DNA of 64,000 nucleotides, taken from positions 1-64,000 of the forward strand of contig JAEWQJ010000046.1 in NCBI GenBank assembly GCA_023399215.1, in the 5' to 3' direction. The notes below the pieces were generated by a model that did no database searches, was not told where the DNA came from, and was given only the letters and a program-made list of their open reading frames with translations. Both the position numbers and the translations under genes were made by a program. The stretch comes from Methanobacteriota archaeon (GTDB lineage: Archaea; Halobacteriota; Methanosarcinia; Methanosarcinales; Methanosarcinaceae). The stretch's first letter is position 1, and each line of letters opens with the position of its first letter. This document shows positions 19,112 to 26,959 of the stretch, one piece after another.

Positions 19112-19832
19112 CCCTTCTGAAATCCGACTTCATGAAAAGTACTATTGAAAATCGCATTTGCCAATATAAGACCCGCGACACCATTAACATGCAATAGAAT
19201 GAATAAATAAACAGAATGTTATAAACAGAAAAATTATAAACAGAAAAATTATAAACAGAAAAATTAAGCAGAAAATTAGAAATACGAGGATTTATTCTCC
19301 CTGAGATTCATCTCGCCTGAATTTTGCTCGGGAAGGAAAAAATCCTTGTTTTTAGTTTCGATGCAATTGCAATAGTAAATAGTTAATCTCACTTCCACAA
19401 ACCTCAGATTCGAAATAATCAAGTTTTTGATCGTGAAAAATAGCTCCGAAACTCTTATTGATAAACTCTTATTGGTAAACTCTTATTGGTAAACTCCTAT
19501 TGGTAAACTCCTATTGATTAAAAATCAAAGTTGCTCTGATGCACCCCGCTGCAAGCAATAGGTATGTTTGCGCCCTCACTCTGGTTATAATGATTTCTTG
19601 AAAATCGATTATTTTCGTTTGGTAATGTCCTTTTTTCTTTTCGGTTTTTCTGCTTTCAACATAGCTTTTAATTACATTGGAATTTGCATCCACATAACTT
19701 GTCATGTTATCTCCAGCGTTGTCTTTTCCTTTGAAGATCCAGGCCAACTTTTACAATTTTTAATGGAAGATTATATTACTTAAAACATCCTAAAATAACT
19801 AAAAAATATGCCTGAGTTTAAGATGTGATAGT
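19112..19832. other. Intergenic stretch with three repeat types
   Basis: Contains ATAAACAGAAAAATT repeated three times (19221-19265), a 14-bp unit ACTCTTATTGGTAA repeated five times (19451-19520), and the second copy of the ~50-bp repeat (19524-19573). A 78-codon minus-strand frame (19511-19747) overlaps the last two and is not convincing as a gene. Confidence 0.6.
19524..19573. repeat. ~50-bp repeat shared with 12123-12171
   Basis: Second copy of the sequence described at 12123, containing CACCCCGCTGCAAGCAA; same orientation. Confidence 0.6.
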
Positions 19833-20558
19833 ATGGAGAGTTTATCTACAGGAATTGAAGAGTTGGACACGCTAATGGACGGAGGCTTTCCTAAAGGAAA
19901 AAGCATTCTGGTTACGGGTCCTCCAGGCTCCGGAAAAACTATCCTCGGGATTCATTTCCTGCACAGGAGTTGCGAGCAAGGTAAGAAGTGCATATTGATT
20001 CTTACAAGGGAGCTTACGGAAGATATCCTCAGCCAATCCCGAAGCATCCACCTTGACCTCAAGCCTTTCGTTGAAAGTAAACATCTCAGTATAAAGAATA
20101 TCTTTGAAGATAAAATGAACAAAATCAAAAGCGCTTCTAAATTTGGGAAAGGGCTATGTGCTGTGGATACTGATATAATCGAGTATCTCAGTTCCATGTC
20201 TTCGGAAGTTGATGTTATGGTTCTCGACAATATAGGAGTAATGGCCATAAACCATGACATAAGAGAATTTGCCGATGAATTCAGTTCAATAAGTATTATA
20301 CTCCTAAAAAAAGGGTGCACAAGCCTTTTTGTCATGGATGAGGACTCCTATAACCTGACCCACAGGCTTACTGGCTACATGGTTTTCGGGCTAATCCGGC
20401 TCACTTCACAGGAAAATTTCAACTACGGAAAGACAAAGAAATATCTTTACGTTGAGAAAATGCGAGATAAGGCTGTTCCGGTCAAGTATTCTCTGTTTGA
20501 TATTACCCCAGAAGGAATAAAAATTATTACAGGCATGAATGACCTATTTGAAGCGTGA
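19833..20558 (+). CDS. KaiC-like RecA-superfamily ATPase
   Basis: A 241-residue single-domain ATPase of the KaiC/RadA-like group common in archaeal signalling. It opens STGIEELDTLMDGGFPKGKS, then Walker A GPPGSGKT (about residues 30-37) and Walker B VMVLDN (about 129-134). In KaiC two consecutive glutamates follow strand 2; here the place reads TREL, so only one is kept. The C-terminal KMRDKAVPVKYSLFDITPEG closely resembles the paralogue at 21605-22312 (KMRSTPISPEMSIFEITSEG). It points toward the response regulator gene from the other side. The physiological role of these proteins is unknown; regulation or phosphotransfer is inferred from context. Confidence 0.85.
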   Translation: MESLSTGIEELDTLMDGGFPKGKSILVTGPPGSGKTILGIHFLHRSCEQGKKCILILTRELTEDILSQSRSIHLDLKPFVESKHLSIKNIFEDKMNKIKSASKFGKGLCAVDTDIIEYLSSMSSEVDVMVLDNIGVMAINHDIREFADEFSSISIILLKKGCTSLFVMDEDSYNLTHRLTGYMVFGLIRLTSQENFNYGKTKKYLYVEKMRDKAVPVKYSLFDITPEGIKIITGMNDLFEA

Positions 20559-20742
20559 AGGACCTTACAGGCATGAAAAATCTATTATAAACATGGAAGG
20601 TCTATTAAAAGTATAAGTAGTCTATCAATAGTAAAAAATCTAAATACTGAAAATATGAAATGGATACTTTCTGATTATGGCCATTCCCTTAACCTTAAAT
20701 TTACGGAAAAACTGATTTCAGGTGTTTGGTGAAAACGGAATT

Positions 20743-21621
20743 TCATTCTGCCTTTATAAGAAACTCACAGCAATCGTTCCTGTTTCCTATAGTCTTCAGC
20801 GCCTCTACACTGAAGTCCGAGTCCACTTTCAAAGTTATGTCTGAAAAAATTTTCCGGGTCAAGGTACATAAAATAGGATTTTTACGGGCTTCTTCTCCTT
20901 TCCAGGGGCACTTTGTTCCCCTGACTATCCACGAATTTTCTTTTTCACCCTTTTCAGAGAAAAAGTTTCCACCCAGCTGATTCATTATCTCGGCACAGAC
21001 CTTTCCTGCATAAGCGACGTCCAGTTCTCTGTTTTCAAGGTGATATGTGTCGAGCAGCATTTTTTCAACCATGCCTGTCATCTGGTTAATTATGACCCTC
21101 TTCTCCTCATTGGAAACAAACCTTAGCAAAGTGGGAATAATTGCAGTAAGGATACTCTGCACCTGGTTTTTTATCTCAAGACTGTTGCGATCAGCTACCA
21201 GCCGGTCATGCATGCATTTTATTCTGAGTAAGGATTTTACTCGGGTCTTAAGCTCAAGCCTGTTAATAGGTTTCGTAAGGAAATCATCAGCTCCGGCTTC
21301 AATCCCTTTTATTCGGTCTTCAATTTCAGAAAGAGCAGTGAGCATCAAAACCGGGATGAATTGAGTTTCGGGGTTGTTTTTGACAATTTTGCATACCTCA
21401 TAGCCGCTTACTTCAGGCATCATGACATCCAGTAAGATCATATCGAGCTTTTCTTCCTTTAGTTTCTGGATAGCCTCCTTTCCACTGCCTGCAGTAATAA
21501 GATCATAGGGCTCCACTGAAAGGTAAGCCTCTATAAGATCTATGTTCTCAAGCACATCATCGACGATCAGGATTTTAGGGTTGCTATTTTCATCCTGCAA
21601 GGTTTCATCCCCTGGACTCAC
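20743..21621 (-). CDS. Response regulator with methanogen output domain
   Basis: A 292-residue two-component response regulator. The receiver domain (about 15-130) has ILIVDD, the phosphoacceptor Asp in LDMILLDVMMPEVSG, Thr in LMLTAL and Lys in FLTKPI. The C-terminal half has helices and then a V4R-like sensor/output region with Cys in TKCPWKGE, NPILCTLT and NRNDCCEF; this fits the methanogen output domain (MetOD1) group. No DNA-binding domain is seen, so output is likely by protein contact. The start is a GTG that overlaps the end of the KaiC-like gene by 17 bases, so the two are translationally coupled and probably work together. Confidence 0.85.
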   Translation of the reverse strand: MSPGDETLQDENSNPKILIVDDVLENIDLIEAYLSVEPYDLITAGSGKEAIQKLKEEKLDMILLDVMMPEVSGYEVCKIVKNNPETQFIPVLMLTALSEIEDRIKGIEAGADDFLTKPINRLELKTRVKSLLRIKCMHDRLVADRNSLEIKNQVQSILTAIIPTLLRFVSNEEKRVIINQMTGMVEKMLLDTYHLENRELDVAYAGKVCAEIMNQLGGNFFSEKGEKENSWIVRGTKCPWKGEEARKNPILCTLTRKIFSDITLKVDSDFSVEALKTIGNRNDCCEFLIKAE

Positions 21622-22312
21622 GAATTATAATCCCTTCAGATGTAATTTCAAAAATAGACATCTCAGGGGAAATGGGGGTGCTGCGCATCTTGGGTATGCT
21701 CAGGTAGCGCTCCATTTTTCCAAGATACGAATTTTCCCTTACTAACAGATGAATAGAACCATAGACCGAGTATTCAGCAAGCTGGTAAGTCATCTTGTGT
21801 GCGGAATCATCCATGATTAAAAGAGATGTACAGCCTTTTTTCCTTACCATATAGTTTAGCGCATCAAACTGGTCTCTGAGCTTTTTTATGGAAATCCTGA
21901 GAGCAAAGGTACCTATATTATCTATAACAAGGCATTCCGTTCCTTCATGTATTAATTCTATAAGACTCGGGATTTCAAGATTCAGGCTTTCAGGCTTAAA
22001 CCCGTATCTGGTCTGTCCTATAATTTCCGAACGGCTTTCAAAGATATTTTGTATAATAAGCTGTCCGTTCTCATAGTACGGTGTGAGGTCACGCCCTAAC
22101 ATGCTTGCCTGATAGAGAATATCTTCAGGACTTTCCTCAGTTGCGATAATCATACATTTCCTGCCTTCAAGACAGTTTTTATAAACGAAATGGATTCCGA
22201 AGATTGTTTTCCCGCTTCCTGCTATACCGGTTATAAGGGTTACTTTATTTGCAGGATAACCCCCACTCAGCTTCCTATCCAGCTCCTCTATACCTGTTGA
22301 AACCCTTTCCAT
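21605..22312 (-). CDS. KaiC-like RecA-superfamily ATPase, second copy
   Basis: A 235-residue single-domain ATPase, paralogous to the one at 19833. It opens STGIEELDRKLSGGYPANKV; Walker A is GIAGSGKT, the tandem glutamates are present (TEESPED), and Walker B is ECLVIDN. It overlaps the response regulator start by 17 bases and is transcribed first in this two-gene unit. By analogy with KaiC and archaeal relatives it may bind ATP and switch state in response to the regulator; that is inference. Confidence 0.85.
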   Translation of the reverse strand: MERVSTGIEELDRKLSGGYPANKVTLITGIAGSGKTIFGIHFVYKNCLEGRKCMIIATEESPEDILYQASMLGRDLTPYYENGQLIIQNIFESRSEIIGQTRYGFKPESLNLEIPSLIELIHEGTECLVIDNIGTFALRISIKKLRDQFDALNYMVRKKGCTSLLIMDDSAHKMTYQLAEYSVYGSIHLLVRENSYLGKMERYLSIPKMRSTPISPEMSIFEITSEGIIIRESRG

Positions 22313-22708
22313 TTTTGCAAATCCCCACTCTTTCTGTACTTTAGTCTTATAGCTTCCCGGACTATGAATTAATTATAAGATTATTAACTTGAAAGCTTAG
22401 AACAGTCTCTAAATGACTATGAGATTTAGAAGCTGTTTATATTAAAGAAACGTATTATTTTTCATTAGCTTTACAGTAATTTCATGAAAATCATCTACTT
22501 TATTTTTTTGACCCAGTTTGTACTGCTAATTCTGTCCCACTTACTATATATTTTTATTCACTCCTCTGCCATCCTTATCTAATTTGAACAGTTTATACTG
22601 AATATTCAGAGTGGTCTTTTCCCAGACAGGATATTTTAAATTCAAATCCTACTCCTGACCTATTTTTCTCGACCTGTATTTCCTGAGGCTTTAATTTTGA
22701 GAGAAAAG
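22313..22708. other. Intergenic stretch, nothing recognised
   Basis: AT-rich, without a plausible gene; it must hold the promoter of the KaiC-like/response regulator unit. Confidence 0.5.
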
Positions 22709-22715
22709 TTTATAT
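22709..22715 (+). promoter_or_regulatory. TATA box for tRNA-Arg
   Basis: TTTATAT about 31-37 bases before the tRNA 5' end, the expected archaeal box A position. Confidence 0.55.
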
Positions 22716-22745
22716 GGATAGCTTCTATCAATAGAGTTGCATCAA

Positions 22746-22839
22746 GGGCTCGTAGGGTAGCCAGGATATCCTAATGGGCTTCGAAGTAAGATAATTACGA
22801 AGATACCCATTGACTCGTGTTCGAATCGCGGCGGGCCCG
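22746..22839 (+). tRNA. tRNA-Arg (anticodon UCG) with a 20-nt intron
   Basis: The acceptor stem GGGCTCG/CGGGCCC (with one T-G and one C-G pairing choice), D arm, T arm (TTCGAAT loop) and discriminator G give a complete tRNA. The anticodon loop reads CTTCGA before an insertion and A after it, giving anticodon TCG (Arg, CGA/CGN). The insertion at 22785-22804 lies between positions 37 and 38, the usual archaeal intron site. Around it the sequence forms a textbook bulge-helix-bulge: stem ATGGG/CCCAT, 3-nt bulge GAA, 4-bp helix CTTC/GAAG, 3-nt bulge ATA, then a GTAA/TTAC stem. CCA is not encoded. Confidence 0.9.
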
Positions 22840-23417
22840 CTTACTTATTTAACTGTTTTCTCTATTCTGCGAAAGCAGTGTATTCTTTTTTAGAAAATTT
22901 CATTTAAAGTACCTTCTTAGAGTAGGAATATACTGGATGTTTTGTATTGGATAGCAGGCCGCATGATTACAAAAAGAAGTTGTGTATACAATGAAGAGTC
23001 TTAAAAGCTAATAGTAAATTTTAGAGTCAAATTTGGTTCTAAACCTGATTCTTGAACCTGATTTTAGAACCTGTTTTTAAACCTGATTCTTAAACTTGTT
23101 TTTATACCTATTTTTAAGCCTGATAGTGGATTTCACGAGCGATATAAATTATATTAAAGCCAAATTAATATATTGAAATGATATATCTCTTTATGGGGAG
23201 AGGGAAACCAGGCAATAAAACAATTCCCTGATAAGATGAGATGTATAAGGCAATATAATAACTGCTTTACAAAGTAATTCCTTAACACTCTATGCCTTGT
23301 AGGTTTTCTTTAGCGTTTCCCGGTCACAGTGGGCTTTGTGAATGAAGCAGATGGGAATCTTAATCATATTCTCAGTTCTTACGAATAGGCTTCAGGAAAA
23401 GGAAACTCCAAAACCGA
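22840..23417. other. Leader/intergenic stretch before the ATPase operon
   Basis: A degenerate ~14-bp repeat of the type AACCTGATTCTT fills 23041-23122. An AT-rich part near 23150-23190 could be the operon promoter, which would leave a leader of roughly 290 bases. No gene is seen. Confidence 0.4.
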
Positions 23418-23488
23418 ATATGATTCCAGCTTGGGGAAGCTGCCAAAATGGCAATATGATTCCAGCTTGGGGGAGCTGTTAAAATGGC
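23418..23488 (+). promoter_or_regulatory. Duplicated ribosome-binding leader with a 3-codon upstream ORF
   Basis: A 35-bp segment (starts ATATGATTCCAGCTTGGGG, ends AAAATGGC) occurs at 23418-23452 and again at 23454-23488. Each copy holds a G-rich SD and an ATG. The first ATG (23448) opens a frame of only Met-Ala-Ile before TGA; the second (23484) is the atpD start. This may modulate translation of the operon. Confidence 0.75.
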
Positions 23489-24893
23489 AGAGCGAAGTCG
23501 GCTTTTGAATCTCGGCATGGTCATCTCGGTGCGCGGCAGCATTGTAGATGTATTGTTCGAGAAGCACTTGCCACCTGTATATACACTGCTACGCGCAGGA
23601 AAGGAAAGCCAGATTGCCATAGAGGTTTTAACCCAGCTTGATGCACATCGTGTCCGCGGAATTGCTCTGACCCCTACAGAGGGTCTTGCTCGAGGCATGG
23701 CAGTGGAAGATACAGGTGGGCCTTTGAAAGCGCCTGTTGGTAGGGAAATCCTTTCACGAATGTTCGATGTGTTTGGAAATACCATAGACCGCAGGAAGCC
23801 TCCGTCTGATATCCAGTGGCGCTCAATCCATCAAGCTCCACCACCACTGATGCGTCGATCCACTACGTCTGAAATATTCGAGACTGGTATCAAAGCTATA
23901 GATGTACTGGTACCGCTTGAGCGCGGAGGTAAAGCAGGTCTATTCGGAGGAGCAGGCGTTGGCAAGACAGTGTTGCTAACCGAGATGATTCATAACGTAG
24001 TCAAACAACACCAGGGAGTGAGCATATTTTGCGGAATAGGCGAGCGTTGTCGAGAAGGGGAAGAACTTTATCGTGATATGAAAGACGCTGGTGTGCTTCC
24101 GAATACAGTTATGGTGTTCGGCCAGATGAACGAGCCACCAGGCGCCCGTTTTCGTGTAGGACATACTGCGCTGACAATGGCAGAGTACTTCAGGGACGAT
24201 GAACACCGAGATGTGCTACTGCTTATAGATAACATTTTCAGGTTTATTCAGGCTGGTTCCGAAGTATCCGGCTTGATGGGACAGATGCCTTCACGCCTGG
24301 GATATCAGCCGACATTGGGAACTGAATTATCCGAGTTAGAAGAGCGCATATCTACCACCGATGCCGGAGCCATAATGTCTATTCAAGCGGTGTATGTGCC
24401 TGCTGACGATTTCACTGACCCTTCGGCTGTGCATACATTCTCACATCTCTCGGCATCAATTGTCCTCTCTCGCAAAAGAGCAAGTGAGGGGCTTTATCCG
24501 GCTATTGACCCTTTGCAGTCAAACTCCAAAATGGCCACACCTGGCATTATTGGTGAAAGGCATTATCGCCTGGCCCAGGAAATCAGGCAGACACTTGCGC
24601 AATACTCAGAACTCAAAGATATTATCTCAATGCTTGGTCTGGAGCAGCTATCGACTGAGGACCGAAATGTGGTAGCCCGCGCTCGACGGCTGGAACGTTT
24701 CCTGACGCAGCCATTTTTCACCACTGAGCAGTTCACAGGCATTAAAGGCAAATCCATCAGTCTTTCAGATGCACTCGACGGTTGCGAGCGTATCTTGCAT
24801 GACGAATTCAAAGACTACCCTGAAGGCGACCTCTACATGATCGGAACAATTGACGAAGCAATAGCCAAAAAATCAAGCCGGGAAAAATCATGA
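23484..24893 (+). CDS. atpD: N-ATPase F1 subunit beta
   Basis: Catalytic subunit of a bacterial-type F1 sector on the cytoplasmic side of the membrane, 469 residues. Walker A GGAGVGKT is at about 154-161, followed by the catalytic-Glu region GERCREGEELY; the usual family spelling GERTREGNDLY has Cys here, as in N-ATPases. Walker B is VLLLIDNIFR and the DELSEED-type loop reads in the last quarter. It heads the operon atpDCQRBEFAG, the gene order that defines the N-ATPase, a laterally spread Na+-translocating form also found in some Methanosarcina. The start is fixed by GGGGGAG 8-9 bases upstream. Its last four bases overlap atpC. Confidence 0.96.
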   Translation: MAERSRLLNLGMVISVRGSIVDVLFEKHLPPVYTLLRAGKESQIAIEVLTQLDAHRVRGIALTPTEGLARGMAVEDTGGPLKAPVGREILSRMFDVFGNTIDRRKPPSDIQWRSIHQAPPPLMRRSTTSEIFETGIKAIDVLVPLERGGKAGLFGGAGVGKTVLLTEMIHNVVKQHQGVSIFCGIGERCREGEELYRDMKDAGVLPNTVMVFGQMNEPPGARFRVGHTALTMAEYFRDDEHRDVLLLIDNIFRFIQAGSEVSGLMGQMPSRLGYQPTLGTELSELEERISTTDAGAIMSIQAVYVPADDFTDPSAVHTFSHLSASIVLSRKRASEGLYPAIDPLQSNSKMATPGIIGERHYRLAQEIRQTLAQYSELKDIISMLGLEQLSTEDRNVVARARRLERFLTQPFFTTEQFTGIKGKSISLSDALDGCERILHDEFKDYPEGDLYMIGTIDEAIAKKSSREKS

Positions 24894-25309
24894 ATTCAGA
24901 ACTCATGAATTCAGGACTCATGAATCTTACGATTCTTCTGCCTTTCCAGGTCTTTGCTGAAAAGAAAGGCGTATCACGCATAGTCGCAGAAGGCCGCGAG
25001 GGCTCATTTGGGCTCTTGCCACACCGACTTGATTGTGTTGCGGCTCTGGAGCCTGGAATTCTCACTTATGAAACCGAATCAGAGGGCGAGGTTTATGTGG
25101 CAGTCGATGAAGGCGTACTCATCAAGACAGGTCAGGATGTACTGGTCTCGGTACGTGATGCCATTTTCGGGACAGACTTAAGCCAGTTGCAAGAGGCTGT
25201 GGAAAAAAAGTTTTTGACCTTAGATGAAACCGAGCAAAAAATTCGCTCAGTAATGGTCAAATTGGAAACAGGGCTTATACGCCGCTTAGCGGAGTTTCAG
25301 AATGTCTGA
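24890..25309 (+). CDS. atpC: N-ATPase F1 subunit epsilon
   Basis: Central-stalk subunit that couples and regulates F1. The 139 residues comprise a beta-sandwich (ILLPFQVFAEKKGVSRIVAE, GSFGLLPHRLD, VAVDEGVL) and a C-terminal helical hairpin (about 95-139). The ATG overlaps the atpD stop (ATGA). Three in-frame ATGs come in a 15-bp tandem repeat (TCATGAATTCAG...) at codons 1, 6 and 11; the third (MNLTILLPF) resembles the normal epsilon N-terminus best, the first has the best SD (GGGA). Confidence 0.92.
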   Translation: MNSELMNSGLMNLTILLPFQVFAEKKGVSRIVAEGREGSFGLLPHRLDCVAALEPGILTYETESEGEVYVAVDEGVLIKTGQDVLVSVRDAIFGTDLSQLQEAVEKKFLTLDETEQKIRSVMVKLETGLIRRLAEFQNV

Positions 25310-25640
25310 CAAACCATCAAAGAAACCTTTAGAGGAAGAATCACCTCTGGCCCGTCAGGTTGGGACAAAAGCTGAACGCAAACTCAGGGCACAACGTCAT
25401 GTAGACAGGACGATCTGGCTTGGTTTAGGCATGATGGGACTCATAGGCTGGTCGGTAGCAGTTCCAACTTTAATTGGTGCTGCAATTGGGCTCTGGTTAG
25501 ATAAGCACTATCCAGAAAGCTTTTCCTGGACACTCACGATGCTGATTATTGGCCTTATTATCGGCTGCTTGAATGCGTGGCACTGGTTAGCTAAGGAGCG
25601 TCAGGAAATGCAAGAGGAACAGGAGGATTACAATGAATGA
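25302..25640 (+). CDS. atpQ: N-ATPase accessory membrane protein AtpQ (AtpI/AtpZ-like)
   Basis: A 112-residue protein with two membrane helices (about 42-64 and 76-95) and a charged N-terminal tail (RQVGTKAERKLRAQRHVDR). The GLGMMGLIGWSVAVPTLIGA and GLWLDKHYP pieces match the AtpZ/AtpI type of F-ATPase accessory proteins, thought to help c-ring assembly or Mg2+ handling. In N-ATPase operons this third gene is called atpQ. It overlaps atpC by 8 bases and atpR by 8. Confidence 0.88.
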   Translation: MSDKPSKKPLEEESPLARQVGTKAERKLRAQRHVDRTIWLGLGMMGLIGWSVAVPTLIGAAIGLWLDKHYPESFSWTLTMLIIGLIIGCLNAWHWLAKERQEMQEEQEDYNE

Positions 25641-25947
25641 AATATTGAATCTTGTCTTGTCTCTGATAGCTGGTTTTCTGCTAGGAGTTGTTTTCTTCGG
25701 TGGGCTCTGGTGGACGGTTCAGAAGGGACTTTCATCCGGAAAGCCTGCGTTCTGGTTCCTCGGCAGCCTGTTGACACGGATCAGCATTGTCATAGCTGGA
25801 TTCTATTTTGTCTCTGATGGTCATTGGGAGAGATTGTTAATATGCCTGTTTGGATTTTTTGTTATGCGTCATATAATAGTTAGACTCACCAGACTGCCAG
25901 AGGAAGACCCAAATCAATTGACAAAGGAGGCCAGTAATGCGACTTAG
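25633..25947 (+). CDS. atpR: N-ATPase accessory membrane protein AtpR
   Basis: A 104-residue protein with three predicted membrane helices, specific to N-ATPase operons. An Arg lies within the membrane region (LLTRISIVIAGFYF), which has led to the idea that AtpR interacts with the c-ring carboxylates; that is a proposal from the family and is not proved. It overlaps atpQ and atpB by about 10 bases. Confidence 0.88.
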   Translation: MNEILNLVLSLIAGFLLGVVFFGGLWWTVQKGLSSGKPAFWFLGSLLTRISIVIAGFYFVSDGHWERLLICLFGFFVMRHIIVRLTRLPEEDPNQLTKEASNAT

Positions 25948-26626
25948 TCCTGATGAGCTGATTTTCTGGCAGTACGACTTTATCAAACTCAATGCAACGA
26001 TTGTATACACCTGGGGGCTGATGCTGGTAATGGTAATTGGCTCAAAAACTATTACAAGCAAACTCTCTACTGGTCTGGAACGTTCCCGCTGGCAAAATAT
26101 TCTGGAAATTATTGTCACAGGCATCCTGGAACAAATTGAGGACGTTGGCCTGGACCAGCCGAGGAAATATCTAGGCTTTTTGGGCACGCTCTTCCTGTTA
26201 ATCGCTGTAGCCAATCTCTGCATCATAATTCCAGGCTATGAACCACCAACAGGATCTCTCTCAACTACGGCTGCTCTTGCATTATGTGTGTTTGTAGCTG
26301 TTCCACTTTTCGGCATAGAAGAACAAGGAGTTAGTAACTACCTTAAGACGTACACAGAGCCGACAATTATCATGCTGCCGTTTAATATTATAAGCGAAAT
26401 TTCCCGCACGTTAGCTCTTGCAATCCGTCTGTTCGGTAACATCATGAGTGGCTCGATGATCGTTGCCATCCTGCTTACCATCACGCCCTTCATATTTCCA
26501 GATCTCATGATAGCTCTCGGGCTGCTCGTTGGTATGGTACAGGCCTACATCTTCAGCGTTCTGGCCACAGTTTACATAGCAGCTGCTACGCGAACCAGCA
26601 AATCCAGAAGTGAAACTGGACAATAA
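25937..26626 (+). CDS. atpB: N-ATPase F0 subunit a
   Basis: Ion-channel subunit of the F0 sector, 229 residues with five to six membrane helices. The essential Arg that faces the c ring is in LALAIRLFGNIMSGSM (about residue 162), with the conserved Asn following. The C-terminal helix VQAYIFSVLATVYIAAAT is the usual family ending. A GGAGG before the ATG (inside atpR) gives coupling. Confidence 0.95.
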   Translation: MRLSPDELIFWQYDFIKLNATIVYTWGLMLVMVIGSKTITSKLSTGLERSRWQNILEIIVTGILEQIEDVGLDQPRKYLGFLGTLFLLIAVANLCIIIPGYEPPTGSLSTTAALALCVFVAVPLFGIEEQGVSNYLKTYTEPTIIMLPFNIISEISRTLALAIRLFGNIMSGSMIVAILLTITPFIFPDLMIALGLLVGMVQAYIFSVLATVYIAAATRTSKSRSETGQ

Positions 26627-26663
26627 GAACTGAATAGCAAATCTAACAACGGAAGGAAGCACT

Positions 26664-26939
26664 ATGGCTTTGGACACCTATATAACTACAATCGCGGTGG
26701 CATCAATTGCCACTTCTGGCATCACAATAGGCATTGGGGTTATCGGACCCGCAATTGGTGAAGGGCGAGCTGTTGCAACGGCATTGAGTTCACTGGCACA
26801 GCAACCCGATGCTTCCGCAACAATAACCAGGACTTTGTTTGTGGGACTGGCTATGATTGAGTCTCTGGCAATCTACTGTTTTGTGGTTTCTATGATCCTC
26901 ATCTTTGCCAATCCATTCTGGAGCCGTGCACTTACCTGA
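26664..26939 (+). CDS. atpE: N-ATPase F0 subunit c, predicted Na+-binding
   Basis: Rotor-ring proteolipid, 91 residues, two membrane helices. Helix 1 has the Gly motif GIGVIGPAIGEG with Glu33; helix 2 has the ion carboxylate Glu66 followed by Ser67 and Tyr71 (MIESLAIYCFVV). Ser next to Glu, a Tyr four residues on and a second acid in helix 1 are the features used to predict Na+ instead of H+ binding in N-ATPases. The loop is AQQPDAS. GGAAGG precedes the ATG. Confidence 0.96.
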   Translation: MALDTYITTIAVASIATSGITIGIGVIGPAIGEGRAVATALSSLAQQPDASATITRTLFVGLAMIESLAIYCFVVSMILIFANPFWSRALT

Positions 26940-26959
26940 AATCGAGAGGAAAATAGGCT

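Noticed and set aside
20743..22312. Complete circadian Kai system
   Set aside because: Only single-domain KaiC-like ATPases are present; no KaiA or KaiB gene is seen.
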